From Litorimonas sp039962885 (GTDB taxonomy: Bacteria > Pseudomonadota > Alphaproteobacteria > Caulobacterales > Maricaulaceae), in contig JBDVGI010000030.1 in the NCBI GenBank assembly GCA_039962885.1, positions 1 through 9,804 on the forward strand: 9,804 nt of DNA, read 5' to 3'. Positions within the stretch are counted from its first letter, which is position 1. Every line of letters begins with the position of its first letter. The notes below the pieces were generated by a model. That model was given only the letters and a program-made list of their open reading frames with translations, did no database searches and was not told where the DNA came from. The position numbers and the translations under genes are program-made. Shown here piece after piece: positions 1-6,165 of this stretch.

Positions 1-1047
1 CAAGACGATAAAGAGGGGGCTTTAAAGGCTTTAAAAACCCATGATGAAAAGGCGGATACATTTGGTATTGGGGCTGTGCCTTATTACATAAGATTGCTCG
101 AATCCGGCGAAACACTTCCAAAAATAGATACCCCAAAACAACAAGCTGCGCGGGCCTTAACCGACCCGTCCTTGCTGTTCTTCTTCCGCCGCCGATCTGT
201 AGACGGGGCTGAGATTTATTTACGTTTTGCCCGTTGGATTGACCCAACTTATGATAAAGCTAATATTTGGCTTGGCGACCTTCTGGATAATTCAGACCGC
301 GAAGACGAAGCTTATGAAATCACCAACCAAATTCCAGTAAAGTCACCATATTATGTATCGGCGCAATTAAGCGCGGCGAATTATTATTTTGCCCGCGAAG
401 AGGATGAGCAAGCGTTGAATGTATTGGAAACGCTTAACGCCTCACACCCATCTTTTATTACGCGCGATGCGCTGGGCCGCGCGCGGCTTATCCGTGAAGA
501 TTACGCAGGAGCTTTACCATTCTACACGGACATAATTAATTCTATGAGTGAAGAGGATCTTAAGGAAAATATTGATCCATTACGCAATCGCGGAATTATT
601 TACGAAAGTATTGATCAATGGGATTTGGCAGAAAAAGATTTTAAACATGTGTTAGAATTAGTTCCTGATGATGTGAACACATTAAATTATCTGGGGTATA
701 CGTGGGTTGATAGAGGCGAAAATTTAACAGAAGCCTTTGAGATGATCCGCAAGGCTGTCGCGGCTGAACCTGAATCAGGCGCTATTGTCGATAGTTTGGG
801 TTGGGCCCATTATAAACTTGGGCAATATACACAAGCTAAAGAAAAGCTCGAAGATGCGGTTGAACTTTCCCCGTCATCGGCCACAATCATTGATCACCTT
901 GGTGATGTATATTGGAAATTAGGCCGCAAGCGTGAAGCTGGGTTTCAGTGGAAACGTGCGCTAGAATTTGACCCATCCGATGAAGAAAAAACGTCGATAA
1001 ATATTAAGCTTAAAAGTGGTCTTGAAGCGGCGCTTCGGGCGCAATAG
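1..1047 (+). CDS. TPR-repeat protein, 5' end missing
   Basis: The reading frame is open from base 1 with no stop, so the true start lies upstream; 348 residues are visible. A GTG at 76 could pass for a start, but the frame upstream of it stays coding (QDDKEGALKAL...). The visible part is a chain of helical tetratricopeptide repeats, with the clearest units in the C-terminal half: LAEKDFKHVLELVPDDVNT, then NYLGYTWVDRG, VDSLGWAHYKLGQY, and DHLGDVYWKLGRKREAGFQW ending in ALEFDPSD. These signatures match a TPR protein that, as I recall, often sits just upstream of ispE in alphaproteobacteria and is usually exported. Whether this copy has a signal peptide cannot be seen. TPR arrays are protein-binding scaffolds, and the partner is unknown. 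The gene ends 45 nt before ispE on the same strand, so the two may be co-transcribed. Family assignment is firm; cellular role is not. Confidence 0.9.
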   Translation, partial: QDDKEGALKALKTHDEKADTFGIGAVPYYIRLLESGETLPKIDTPKQQAARALTDPSLLFFFRRRSVDGAEIYLRFARWIDPTYDKANIWLGDLLDNSDREDEAYEITNQIPVKSPYYVSAQLSAANYYFAREEDEQALNVLETLNASHPSFITRDALGRARLIREDYAGALPFYTDIINSMSEEDLKENIDPLRNRGIIYESIDQWDLAEKDFKHVLELVPDDVNTLNYLGYTWVDRGENLTEAFEMIRKAVAAEPESGAIVDSLGWAHYKLGQYTQAKEKLEDAVELSPSSATIIDHLGDVYWKLGRKREAGFQWKRALEFDPSDEEKTSINIKLKSGLEAALRAQ

Positions 1048-1092
1048 GCCGCGCTTAATTGTTGATTTTGACTTAGTGACCGGTAATGGGAC

Positions 1093-1995
1093 GTGACTGT
1101 GGCATATTCACAAAAAGCTTACGGATTACGACGCGCGCGCGCTCGGGCTAAGATTAATTTAACCTTGCATGTTGGCCGTCCAATTTTAGACCCGCATGAT
1201 AAATTTATGGGCTACCATCCACTTGATAGCCTCGTTGTTTTTGCGGATATTGGTGATGAGCTTGGCATTGAAGCGGCTCCGATTACGCGCTTAACCTTGC
1301 AAGGGGAATATAGCCGAGATCTGAGTGCGTGTGAGGATAATTTGATCTTGCGCGCCGCGCGTAGCGCGCTGAACATGGCGGATATGCCAGATAGCCATTT
1401 CGCCTTTGACCTTGTCAAAAATCTTCCAGTTTCATCAGGCATGGGCGGCGGGAGCGCTGATAGCGCGGCTGCGTTGCGGTTACTAAGCGCTTACATTGAT
1501 TTAACACCGTCGCAATGGCATGATATTTGCGTTCAGTTGGGCGCGGATGTTCCTGTTTGTTATCTATCTCAAACAGCCCATATGACAGGTATTGGGGAAA
1601 ACATTCTGGCATTAGGCGGGCTTGGCCATATTGATGCTGTGCTCGTGAACCCCAATTTAGCCGTCTCAACTGCGCAGATTTTTAAAACCTTTGACGGGGC
1701 AGCACCACAAGAAACGCCGCGTCCGCAAAAACACACAGGCACATTGTTAGAGCGGGCTATGGATGGCCGCAATGATCTACAACCTATTGCCATAGCTTTA
1801 TGCCCTGCGATTGCGGATGTGTTATCGGCCGTGTCAACGCAAGATAGCTGCCAATTATCACGGATGAGCGGAAGCGGCGCGACATGCTTTGGGCTTTTTC
1901 CTGATGCGGATACGGCGCATAAGGCTGCGGCTAATATTGCGAAATCCCGCCCTGATTGGTGGGTAAAGCCTTGCCGATTTGGCGATAGCGTTTAA
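1093..1995 (+). CDS. ispE: 4-diphosphocytidyl-2-C-methyl-D-erythritol kinase
   Basis: This GHMP-family kinase phosphorylates the 2-hydroxyl of CDP-methylerythritol with ATP, the fourth step of the cytosolic MEP pathway to IPP and DMAPP. It has 300 residues, against 283 in E. coli. Visible motifs, in order, are the N-terminal ARAKINLTLHVG (K20 matches the active-site lysine), the glycine-rich ATP loop SSGMGGGSADSAAAL at about 114-128, LGADVPV at 149-155 (D152 matches the catalytic aspartate), and the C-terminal GHMP motif MSGSGATCFGLF at 258-269. The start taken is GTG at 1093. A second in-frame GTG at 1099 is possible, and no strong Shine-Dalgarno separates them. A stretch between the adenosine loop and the C-terminal motif (about 200-215, rich in P and Q) is probably a flexible loop. 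The gene lies between the TPR gene and the WecA-like gene, 24 nt before the latter, on the same strand. Confidence 0.96.
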   Translation: MTVAYSQKAYGLRRARARAKINLTLHVGRPILDPHDKFMGYHPLDSLVVFADIGDELGIEAAPITRLTLQGEYSRDLSACEDNLILRAARSALNMADMPDSHFAFDLVKNLPVSSGMGGGSADSAAALRLLSAYIDLTPSQWHDICVQLGADVPVCYLSQTAHMTGIGENILALGGLGHIDAVLVNPNLAVSTAQIFKTFDGAAPQETPRPQKHTGTLLERAMDGRNDLQPIAIALCPAIADVLSAVSTQDSCQLSRMSGSGATCFGLFPDADTAHKAAANIAKSRPDWWVKPCRFGDSV

Positions 1996-2019
1996 CGCCG
2001 CGGTTAGGTAAGGCAGTTT

Positions 2020-3054
2020 GTGATATTTTTTTTACAATTAGCAGGGCTGGCCTTTTTCACCAGCCTAGCTGTGAGCGGTTTTATGATTACCGCAGGTTTG
2101 GGCGATGTCGCCGATGCACGTTCCGCCCATAGGCAGACTATACCAACAGGCGGAGGCATTGGTCTTGTTGCAGGTCTTGGCGCGGCGGCCATAGCGCTGA
2201 ATTTTATGACGCTGCCTGATATATTTGACTCACAGTCGCTACATAGGGGCTTTGCGCCAGTTCTCTCGCTTATATTTGCCGTGTCTATGCTTGGAATTGT
2301 TGATGATATTTTGAACCTCTCTGCGCGAATTAAATTTGGCATATTGTTGATTTTATGCGGGGCCGTTATTTATTTAATTGGCCCAGTTGTGTCATTGCCA
2401 TTTGGACTTCAATCGGTGGAGCTGCCTTTTGCTATTGGGTTTTTCGGGTCTGTCTTATGGATATTTGTTGTCGTGAACGCTGTGAATTTCATAGACGGAG
2501 CAAACGGGTTTATGGGTGTGAGCTTAGCGATTGCCAGCTTTGGCTTATTTGGCGTTAGTCTCATATTAGGTGCTCCGGGGGCGGCGGTGTTGTCCCTTGT
2601 AAACTTTGCCATATTGCTCGGGTTTTTACCCTATAATTTACGCACAGAGGCTAAGGTTTTTGCTGGCGATGTTGGGGCATTATGCGTTGGTTTTATTTTT
2701 GCGCTTGCTGCAATAATGCTGGTTTCAGAAGCAGGCAATAGTAATGCACTTTATGCTGCTCCTATTTTGATCCTGCCGCTTTTAACAGATGTCTTTTTGA
2801 CTTTAATTCGGCGCGTCAGACGTAAAGAAAACCTCTTACGCGCCCATAACCAACATCTCTATCAACGCCTCATTCGGGCGGGTATGAGCCATGTAAAAGT
2901 GACATGGGCTTATGGGTTTGTCGGGTTAATTTTAGCTAACCTTGTTTTACTATGTACGCATATCGGATTGATAGGATCAGTCAGCCTGTTGCCGTTTTTC
3001 ACAGGTATGCTTATTTTTGGATATTATATGATCTCTGGTCTTTTGCCGGATTAG
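2020..3054 (+). CDS. WecA/MraY-superfamily polyprenyl-phosphate sugar-1-phosphate transferase
   Basis: This is an integral inner-membrane enzyme of the glycosyltransferase-4 (PNPT) family, which transfers a sugar-1-phosphate from a UDP-sugar to a polyprenyl phosphate carrier. The protein has 344 residues and is almost entirely hydrophobic segments joined by short polar loops, roughly 10-11 membrane helices. Visible family motifs are DARSAHRQTIPTGGGIG at 32-48, the acidic pair D95-D96 in GIVDDILNLSARIKF, NAVNFIDGANG at 153-163, FAGDVGA at 214-220 (D217 matches the catalytic-site aspartate), and the basic loop HNQHLYQRLIRAG at 276-288. It looks closer to the WecA/WbpL side (O-antigen or exopolysaccharide initiation) than to MraY, because the cytoplasmic loop has HLYQRL and there is no mra/mur context. 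The sugar donor cannot be told. The start is GTG at 2020, with TAAGG at 2009-2013 as ribosome binding site. Its stop lies 9 nt from the stop of the opposing prenyl synthase. Confidence 0.88.
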   Translation: MIFFLQLAGLAFFTSLAVSGFMITAGLGDVADARSAHRQTIPTGGGIGLVAGLGAAAIALNFMTLPDIFDSQSLHRGFAPVLSLIFAVSMLGIVDDILNLSARIKFGILLILCGAVIYLIGPVVSLPFGLQSVELPFAIGFFGSVLWIFVVVNAVNFIDGANGFMGVSLAIASFGLFGVSLILGAPGAAVLSLVNFAILLGFLPYNLRTEAKVFAGDVGALCVGFIFALAAIMLVSEAGNSNALYAAPILILPLLTDVFLTLIRRVRRKENLLRAHNQHLYQRLIRAGMSHVKVTWAYGFVGLILANLVLLCTHIGLIGSVSLLPFFTGMLIFGYYMISGLLPD

Positions 3055-3063
3055 GCACGTGGT

Positions 3064-4089
3064 TTAACTAATGCGCGCGACCACATATTCGGCTAAGTTT
3101 TGCAAAGATTCACGCCATGGGCTGTTTGGGAAAATGCTTAGGGCATTAGCGGCGTCGGCGGAATAAGATTTGGCCAGATCAAGCGTAGACTGCAATGCGC
3201 CAGCTTTGCGCAGATAAGACACAGCCATTTCTAAATCCACATCATTTTGATCATGGTCAACAATGACGCGGTGCCAAAATGTTTTTTCAGTTTCATTGGC
3301 TGCTGCAACAGCGCGAATAACGGGGAGAGTCATTTTCCCTTCGCGGAAATCATCACCAATAGACTTGCCAAGCGCAGATTCAAAGCCGCCATAATCAAGC
3401 GCGTCGTCAACCAGTTGAAAGGCAAGACCAAGCTTGAGGCCATATTCGCGCAAGGCGATACGTTGCGCTTCAGCTTTACCTGCAATAACAGGCGCAACTT
3501 CTGTGGCAGCCGCAAAGAGCGCGGCGGTTTTGGCCTTTATGACCTCCATATAATCTACTTCGCTCATGGATATATTGCGTAAGGCGGCAAGTTGCTGCAC
3601 TTCGCCTTCGGCAATGATAGAGGCCGCATTGGATAAAATTCCCAAAGCTTCCATCGAACCTGTTTCGACCATAAGGTTAAAGGCGCGGGCAAAAAGGAAA
3701 TCTCCAACCAAAATAGAGGCACTATTGCCCCAAATTAGATTGGCAGGCTTTTTCCCGCGACGTAGCGCGCTCTCATCAACGACATCATCATGAAGCAATG
3801 TCGCGCTATGGATAAATTCAACGGCTGCGGCTAATTTGTGATGGGATGTCCCAGAATAACCGCACATATTGGCGGCTGCGATTGTGAGCAATGGTCGTAG
3901 GCGTTTTCCGCCAGCTCCGACTAGATGATCCGCTAGGTTCGGGATCATACCGACAGGGCTTTGCATGCGGTCTAAAATAAGAGCGTCTACTGCGGCCATA
4001 TCACCGCTGGCCATATCCCATAGGGTTTGGGCGGGGCTAAGAGCTTTGTCGGACTGAATTTGCGCGGGTGCGTTCAACGTATTTCTCAC
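3064..4089 (-). CDS. ispB: Long-chain polyprenyl diphosphate synthase (octaprenyl/decaprenyl type)
   Basis: This all-alpha trans-prenyltransferase adds IPP units to FPP to make the long isoprenoid tail of ubiquinone. Length is 341 residues, usual for the family. It carries GGKRLRP at 60-66 (IPP binding), the first aspartate-rich motif DDVVD at 101-105 followed by the RR pair at 110-111, and the second aspartate-rich motif DDALD at 228-232, with GKMTLP at 251-256. The residues four and five before the first motif are T and A. Small side chains there are typical of enzymes whose product chain can grow long, which argues against a farnesyl or geranylgeranyl synthase. The exact chain length cannot be read from sequence. 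The start taken is GTG at 4087-4089; an internal ATG at residue 26 is a fallback, since homologues vary in the first 20-25 residues. The gene is transcribed away from the DUF2007 pair and converges on the WecA-like gene. Confidence 0.93.
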   Translation of the reverse strand: MRNTLNAPAQIQSDKALSPAQTLWDMASGDMAAVDALILDRMQSPVGMIPNLADHLVGAGGKRLRPLLTIAAANMCGYSGTSHHKLAAAVEFIHSATLLHDDVVDESALRRGKKPANLIWGNSASILVGDFLFARAFNLMVETGSMEALGILSNAASIIAEGEVQQLAALRNISMSEVDYMEVIKAKTAALFAAATEVAPVIAGKAEAQRIALREYGLKLGLAFQLVDDALDYGGFESALGKSIGDDFREGKMTLPVIRAVAAANETEKTFWHRVIVDHDQNDVDLEMAVSYLRKAGALQSTLDLAKSYSADAANALSIFPNSPWRESLQNLAEYVVARIS

Positions 4090-4200
4090 AAAGCGGATGG
4101 CGTCTTAGCCAAAGCGTATTTTTATATTGGCCTTTAACTTAGTCTGCGTTAGAGCGCGGGGCAAGTGTTTATGGCGTAACATAATGCCGCTTTTTATGAA
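4090..4200. other. Divergent intergenic region between ispB and the DUF2007 pair
   Basis: These 111 nt separate two divergently transcribed genes and so must hold the promoter for ispB and probably that of the DUF2007 gene. CATAAT at 4180-4185 resembles a -10 box on the plus strand, but no matching -35 lies 16-18 nt upstream. On the minus strand, TATAAA within the AT-rich stretch at about 4116-4127 could act as a -10, again with no clear -35. I see no operator-like palindrome and no obvious small ORF. Confidence 0.4.
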
Positions 4201-4437
4201 ATGAGTGAAATTGTGATTTGCATAATGAAAACAGTCAACCCTGCGACCTTGAATTTTGCAGAGGCCGTTTTGAAGGAGGCTTCGATTGATTATTTTGTTT
4301 TAGATGCCAATGCGTCTATCATTGAAGGGTCTGTCGGGGCCATACCACGCCGGCTTATGGTGATTGATGAAGACGGCGCCGCTGCGAGACGGGCTTTGTC
4401 TATGGCGGGTCTTGAGGCTGAAATTCACCATTCATAA
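4201..4437 (+). CDS. DUF2007-family small protein, first copy
   Basis: This is a 78-residue protein of the DUF2007 type (annotated in Pfam as a putative prokaryotic signal-transducing protein; function not established). It shows the family layout: a first strand (VICIMKTVNPATL), a helix (AEAVLKEASI), a strand with FVLDANAS, then GAIPRRLMVIDEDGAAARRAL near the C terminus. The overall shape resembles a small ferredoxin-like or ACT-like fold. No signal peptide, membrane segment or metal-binding cysteines are visible, so it is presumably cytosolic. The start at ATG 4201 has no good ribosome binding site. GTG at 4213 would begin the protein exactly where its downstream paralogue begins (V-ICIMKT against M-ICVIRT), so the true N terminus is uncertain by four residues. 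DUF2007 genes commonly lie beside the prenyl synthase gene in alphaproteobacteria, as here. Confidence 0.85.
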   Translation: MSEIVICIMKTVNPATLNFAEAVLKEASIDYFVLDANASIIEGSVGAIPRRLMVIDEDGAAARRALSMAGLEAEIHHS

Positions 4438-4516
4438 GCCTCCTTGCGTTGATTTATTGCCATAAGCCCCCATATGGAAGCTCAGTCATCCAAATCTTAG
4501 CTGTCGTGAGCGCTTT

Positions 4517-4741
4517 ATGATCTGTGTTATCCGAACCATGAATCCCGTAACTTTAAGCTACGCGCAAGCCTTGTTGAAAGATGCAGAAATTGAGAGTTTT
4601 CTGTTTGATATGCACAGCTCTGTTCTTGATGGGTCAACCATGACCGTACGCCGCCGTCTTATGGTGATTGACGAAGATGCTGATGATGCCAGAGAAATAT
4701 TAGAGGCTGGCGGGCTTGGTGATGAATTGATGTCGCAATAA
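4517..4741 (+). CDS. DUF2007-family small protein, second (tandem) copy
   Basis: This 74-residue protein is a paralogue of the gene 79 nt upstream. A gap-free hand alignment over 70 positions gives about 33 identities, concentrated in NP.TL..A.A.LK, the F..D strand and RRLMVIDED. It starts at ATG 4517 with a weak GTGAG at 4506-4510 as ribosome binding site. Compared with the first copy, the turn GAIPRR has become TMTVRRR, replacing the proline, and the C terminus ends in GDELMSQ. No membrane segment, signal peptide or catalytic signature is visible. Its stop is 39 nt before the likely start of glyQ on the same strand, so it may be co-transcribed with the glycyl-tRNA synthetase genes. Function is unknown; family membership rests on the pattern shared with the first copy and on my memory of DUF2007. 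Confidence 0.82.
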   Translation: MICVIRTMNPVTLSYAQALLKDAEIESFLFDMHSSVLDGSTMTVRRRLMVIDEDADDAREILEAGGLGDELMSQ

Positions 4742-4780
4742 AGCTTGAAATTCACCCTCAATTCAATACATACCGCCATT

Positions 4781-5701
4781 ATGGCACAGACAACGGACAA
4801 ACCTCTTTCCTTTCAAGGTCTCATACTGACCCTACAAAATTATTGGGCCGCGCAAGGCTGCGTTATTTTGCAGCCTTTTGACACAGAGGTCGGCGCGGGC
4901 ACGCTTCATCCTGCTACGGTGCTGCGCTCGCTGGGGCCAAAGCCGTGGAATGTGGCCTATGTACAGCCCTCTCGCCGTCCCGCTGATGGCCGCTACGGAG
5001 AAAACCCCAACCGCTTGCAGCATTATTATCAATTTCAAGTCATCATGAAGCCCAATCCTGCCAATTACCAAGAGCTATACTTAGGCAGTTTGGATGCGAT
5101 TGGTATTGACCGTGATTTACACGATATCCGCTTTGTCGAAGATGATTGGGAAAACCCAACTGTCGGCGCGTGGGGGCTTGGCTGGGAAGTGTGGTGCGAT
5201 GGTATGGAAGTTTCACAATATACCTATTTCCAACAAGTCGGCGGGCAAGACCTTGACCTTGTCTCGGGCGAGCTAACTTACGGGCTAGAGCGCCTTGCCA
5301 TGTATGTGCAAAATGTCGATAATGTTTATGACCTTGTGTTCACGGACGCCAATGAAACTAACGGGACGCCCCAAGTGCTTTACGGAGATGTGTTTCATCA
5401 AAACGAAGTGCAGCAAAGCACCTATAATTTTGAGCATTCCAATACGGAGAATACGCTTAAAAAATTCGAAATGGCAGAAGCGGAATGTAAGGCACTCCTC
5501 GCGCTCGAAAAGCCTTTGCCATTGCCTGCCTATGAGCATGCGCTTAAAGCCTCGCATTTGTTTAACTTGCTTGATGCCCGCGGCGTGGTTTCGCCGACCC
5601 AGCGCCAAGAATATATCAAGCGTGTGCGTGATCTTGCCAAAGGCTGCGCCGAGGCCCACGTTGCGAATGAGAAAACCGTAGATGAAAAGGCGTGGAGCTA
5701 G
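4781..5701 (+). CDS. glyQ: Glycyl-tRNA synthetase alpha subunit
   Basis: This is the catalytic subunit of the bacterial heterotetrameric glycyl-tRNA synthetase. It activates glycine with ATP and, with GlyS, charges tRNA-Gly in the cytosol. Length is 306 residues, against 303 in E. coli. The class II core is complete: LTLQNYWAAQGCVILQPFD at 16-34, motif 2 region VAYVQPSRRPADGRYGENPN at 58-77 followed by HYYQFQV, GWEVWCDGMEVSQYTYFQQ at 134-152, and motif 3 LTYGLERLAMYVQ at 165-177. The start is ATG 4781, because homologues begin a few residues before SFQGLILTLQ. The frame is open back to a TTG at 4745, but those 12 residues look unlike the family. No convincing Shine-Dalgarno precedes ATG 4781, which is odd for a highly expressed gene and may mean coupling to the upstream DUF2007 gene. 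The next gene starts 2 nt after its stop. Confidence 0.97.
   Translation: MAQTTDKPLSFQGLILTLQNYWAAQGCVILQPFDTEVGAGTLHPATVLRSLGPKPWNVAYVQPSRRPADGRYGENPNRLQHYYQFQVIMKPNPANYQELYLGSLDAIGIDRDLHDIRFVEDDWENPTVGAWGLGWEVWCDGMEVSQYTYFQQVGGQDLDLVSGELTYGLERLAMYVQNVDNVYDLVFTDANETNGTPQVLYGDVFHQNEVQQSTYNFEHSNTENTLKKFEMAEAECKALLALEKPLPLPAYEHALKASHLFNLLDARGVVSPTQRQEYIKRVRDLAKGCAEAHVANEKTVDEKAWS
5694..5697 (+). promoter_or_regulatory. Shine-Dalgarno for the gene at 5704, inside the end of glyQ
   Basis: GGAG lies 6 nt before ATG 5704 and overlaps the last codons of glyQ. It favours ATG 5704 over the in-frame GTG at 5692, whose only nearby purine run (AAAGG at 5686-5690) is one base away and too close. The placement implies tight translational coupling to glyQ. 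Confidence 0.55.
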
Positions 5702-5703
5702 TC

Positions 5704-6165
5704 ATGGCCGACCTTGTGGATGCTTCTATAAGCTTTAAACCTAATGGGTTCAGTAATGATTATCATATTAATGATAAGCCTTTGCGCGAAATTATTTTCA
5801 ATGACACAGAGAACGCATCACAAAATCAATATGGCTTGAAAGTAGGTGTCGATTATTTAACATCTATAGAGAGTGGGCCAAAGACGACGACTAAACGATT
5901 GATTGGTGATGAGGAGCCTGATCTTATCCACGGTTTAACCGCGTTATATTTATGTGGACATTGTGGAGGCTATGACGGAACTCTTATTGGGGCTCATATA
6001 AACATTTATAACGATCACATTGTTTGGAGTAATATAGGTTATAGTTCCGATATAATTGAGCTTTACCCTAAGCATAAACCATTTGAACATCTTCCAGCAT
6101 TTAGTTTTAAGCGGGATAACTACGAAAAGTTTATTGAAGATGCGCGTACTTTTGAGATTAAATAA
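5704..6165 (+). CDS. Uncharacterised CxxCG protein inserted between glyQ and glyS
   Basis: The product has 153 residues and no function I can name. The N-terminal half is polar. The centre holds LYLCGHCGGYDG at 82-92 (C84, C87), then a strand pair ending in HIVWSNIGY at 105-113, and the C terminus has AFSFKRDNYEKFIED. This order (a CxxCG turn, a Val-Trp-x-x-x-Gly-Tyr strand, then a Phe-x-Phe-x-x-x-x-Tyr helix start) resembles a scattered bacterial family of hypothetical proteins that I recall with CAECGDLGCGA-like and W-x-x-FGYENN-like motifs. I know no established function for it. There is no signal peptide or membrane helix. GC content, counted by hand, is about 37%, against 52-57% in lines sampled from glyQ and glyS, which suggests recent acquisition. 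It begins 2 nt after the glyQ stop, and its TAA overlaps the glyS ATG by one base (TAATG), so it is embedded in the operon without breaking it. Confidence 0.85.
   Translation: MADLVDASISFKPNGFSNDYHINDKPLREIIFNDTENASQNQYGLKVGVDYLTSIESGPKTTTKRLIGDEEPDLIHGLTALYLCGHCGGYDGTLIGAHINIYNDHIVWSNIGYSSDIIELYPKHKPFEHLPAFSFKRDNYEKFIEDARTFEIK

Noticed and set aside
2004..2342. Antisense open frame of 112 codons under the WecA-like gene
   Set aside because: It lies opposite a clearly coding membrane-protein frame, and its translation shows no recognisable domain.
3059..3084. Possible bidirectional terminator hairpin GTGGT / ACCAC at the convergent gene ends
   Set aside because: It has only five pairs, a 16-nt loop, no T-tract, and the right arm lies inside the ispB coding sequence; this is likely chance.
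4745..4780. N-terminal extension of GlyQ from TTG 4745
   Set aside because: The 12 extra residues do not resemble the start of GlyQ proteins, no Shine-Dalgarno precedes the TTG, and ATG 4781 gives 306 residues, close to the 303 of E. coli.
5285..5681. Open frames of 124-128 codons on both strands inside glyQ
   Set aside because: They are shadows of a strongly conserved glyQ frame; the translations are rich in C, M, K and R and show no family resemblance.
5704..6165. Toxin or immunity gene, or remnant of a mobile element, between glyQ and glyS
   Set aside because: No transposase fragment, terminal inverted repeat, target duplication or partner gene is visible, and the protein shows no recognised toxin or immunity signature. 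Only low GC suggests transfer.
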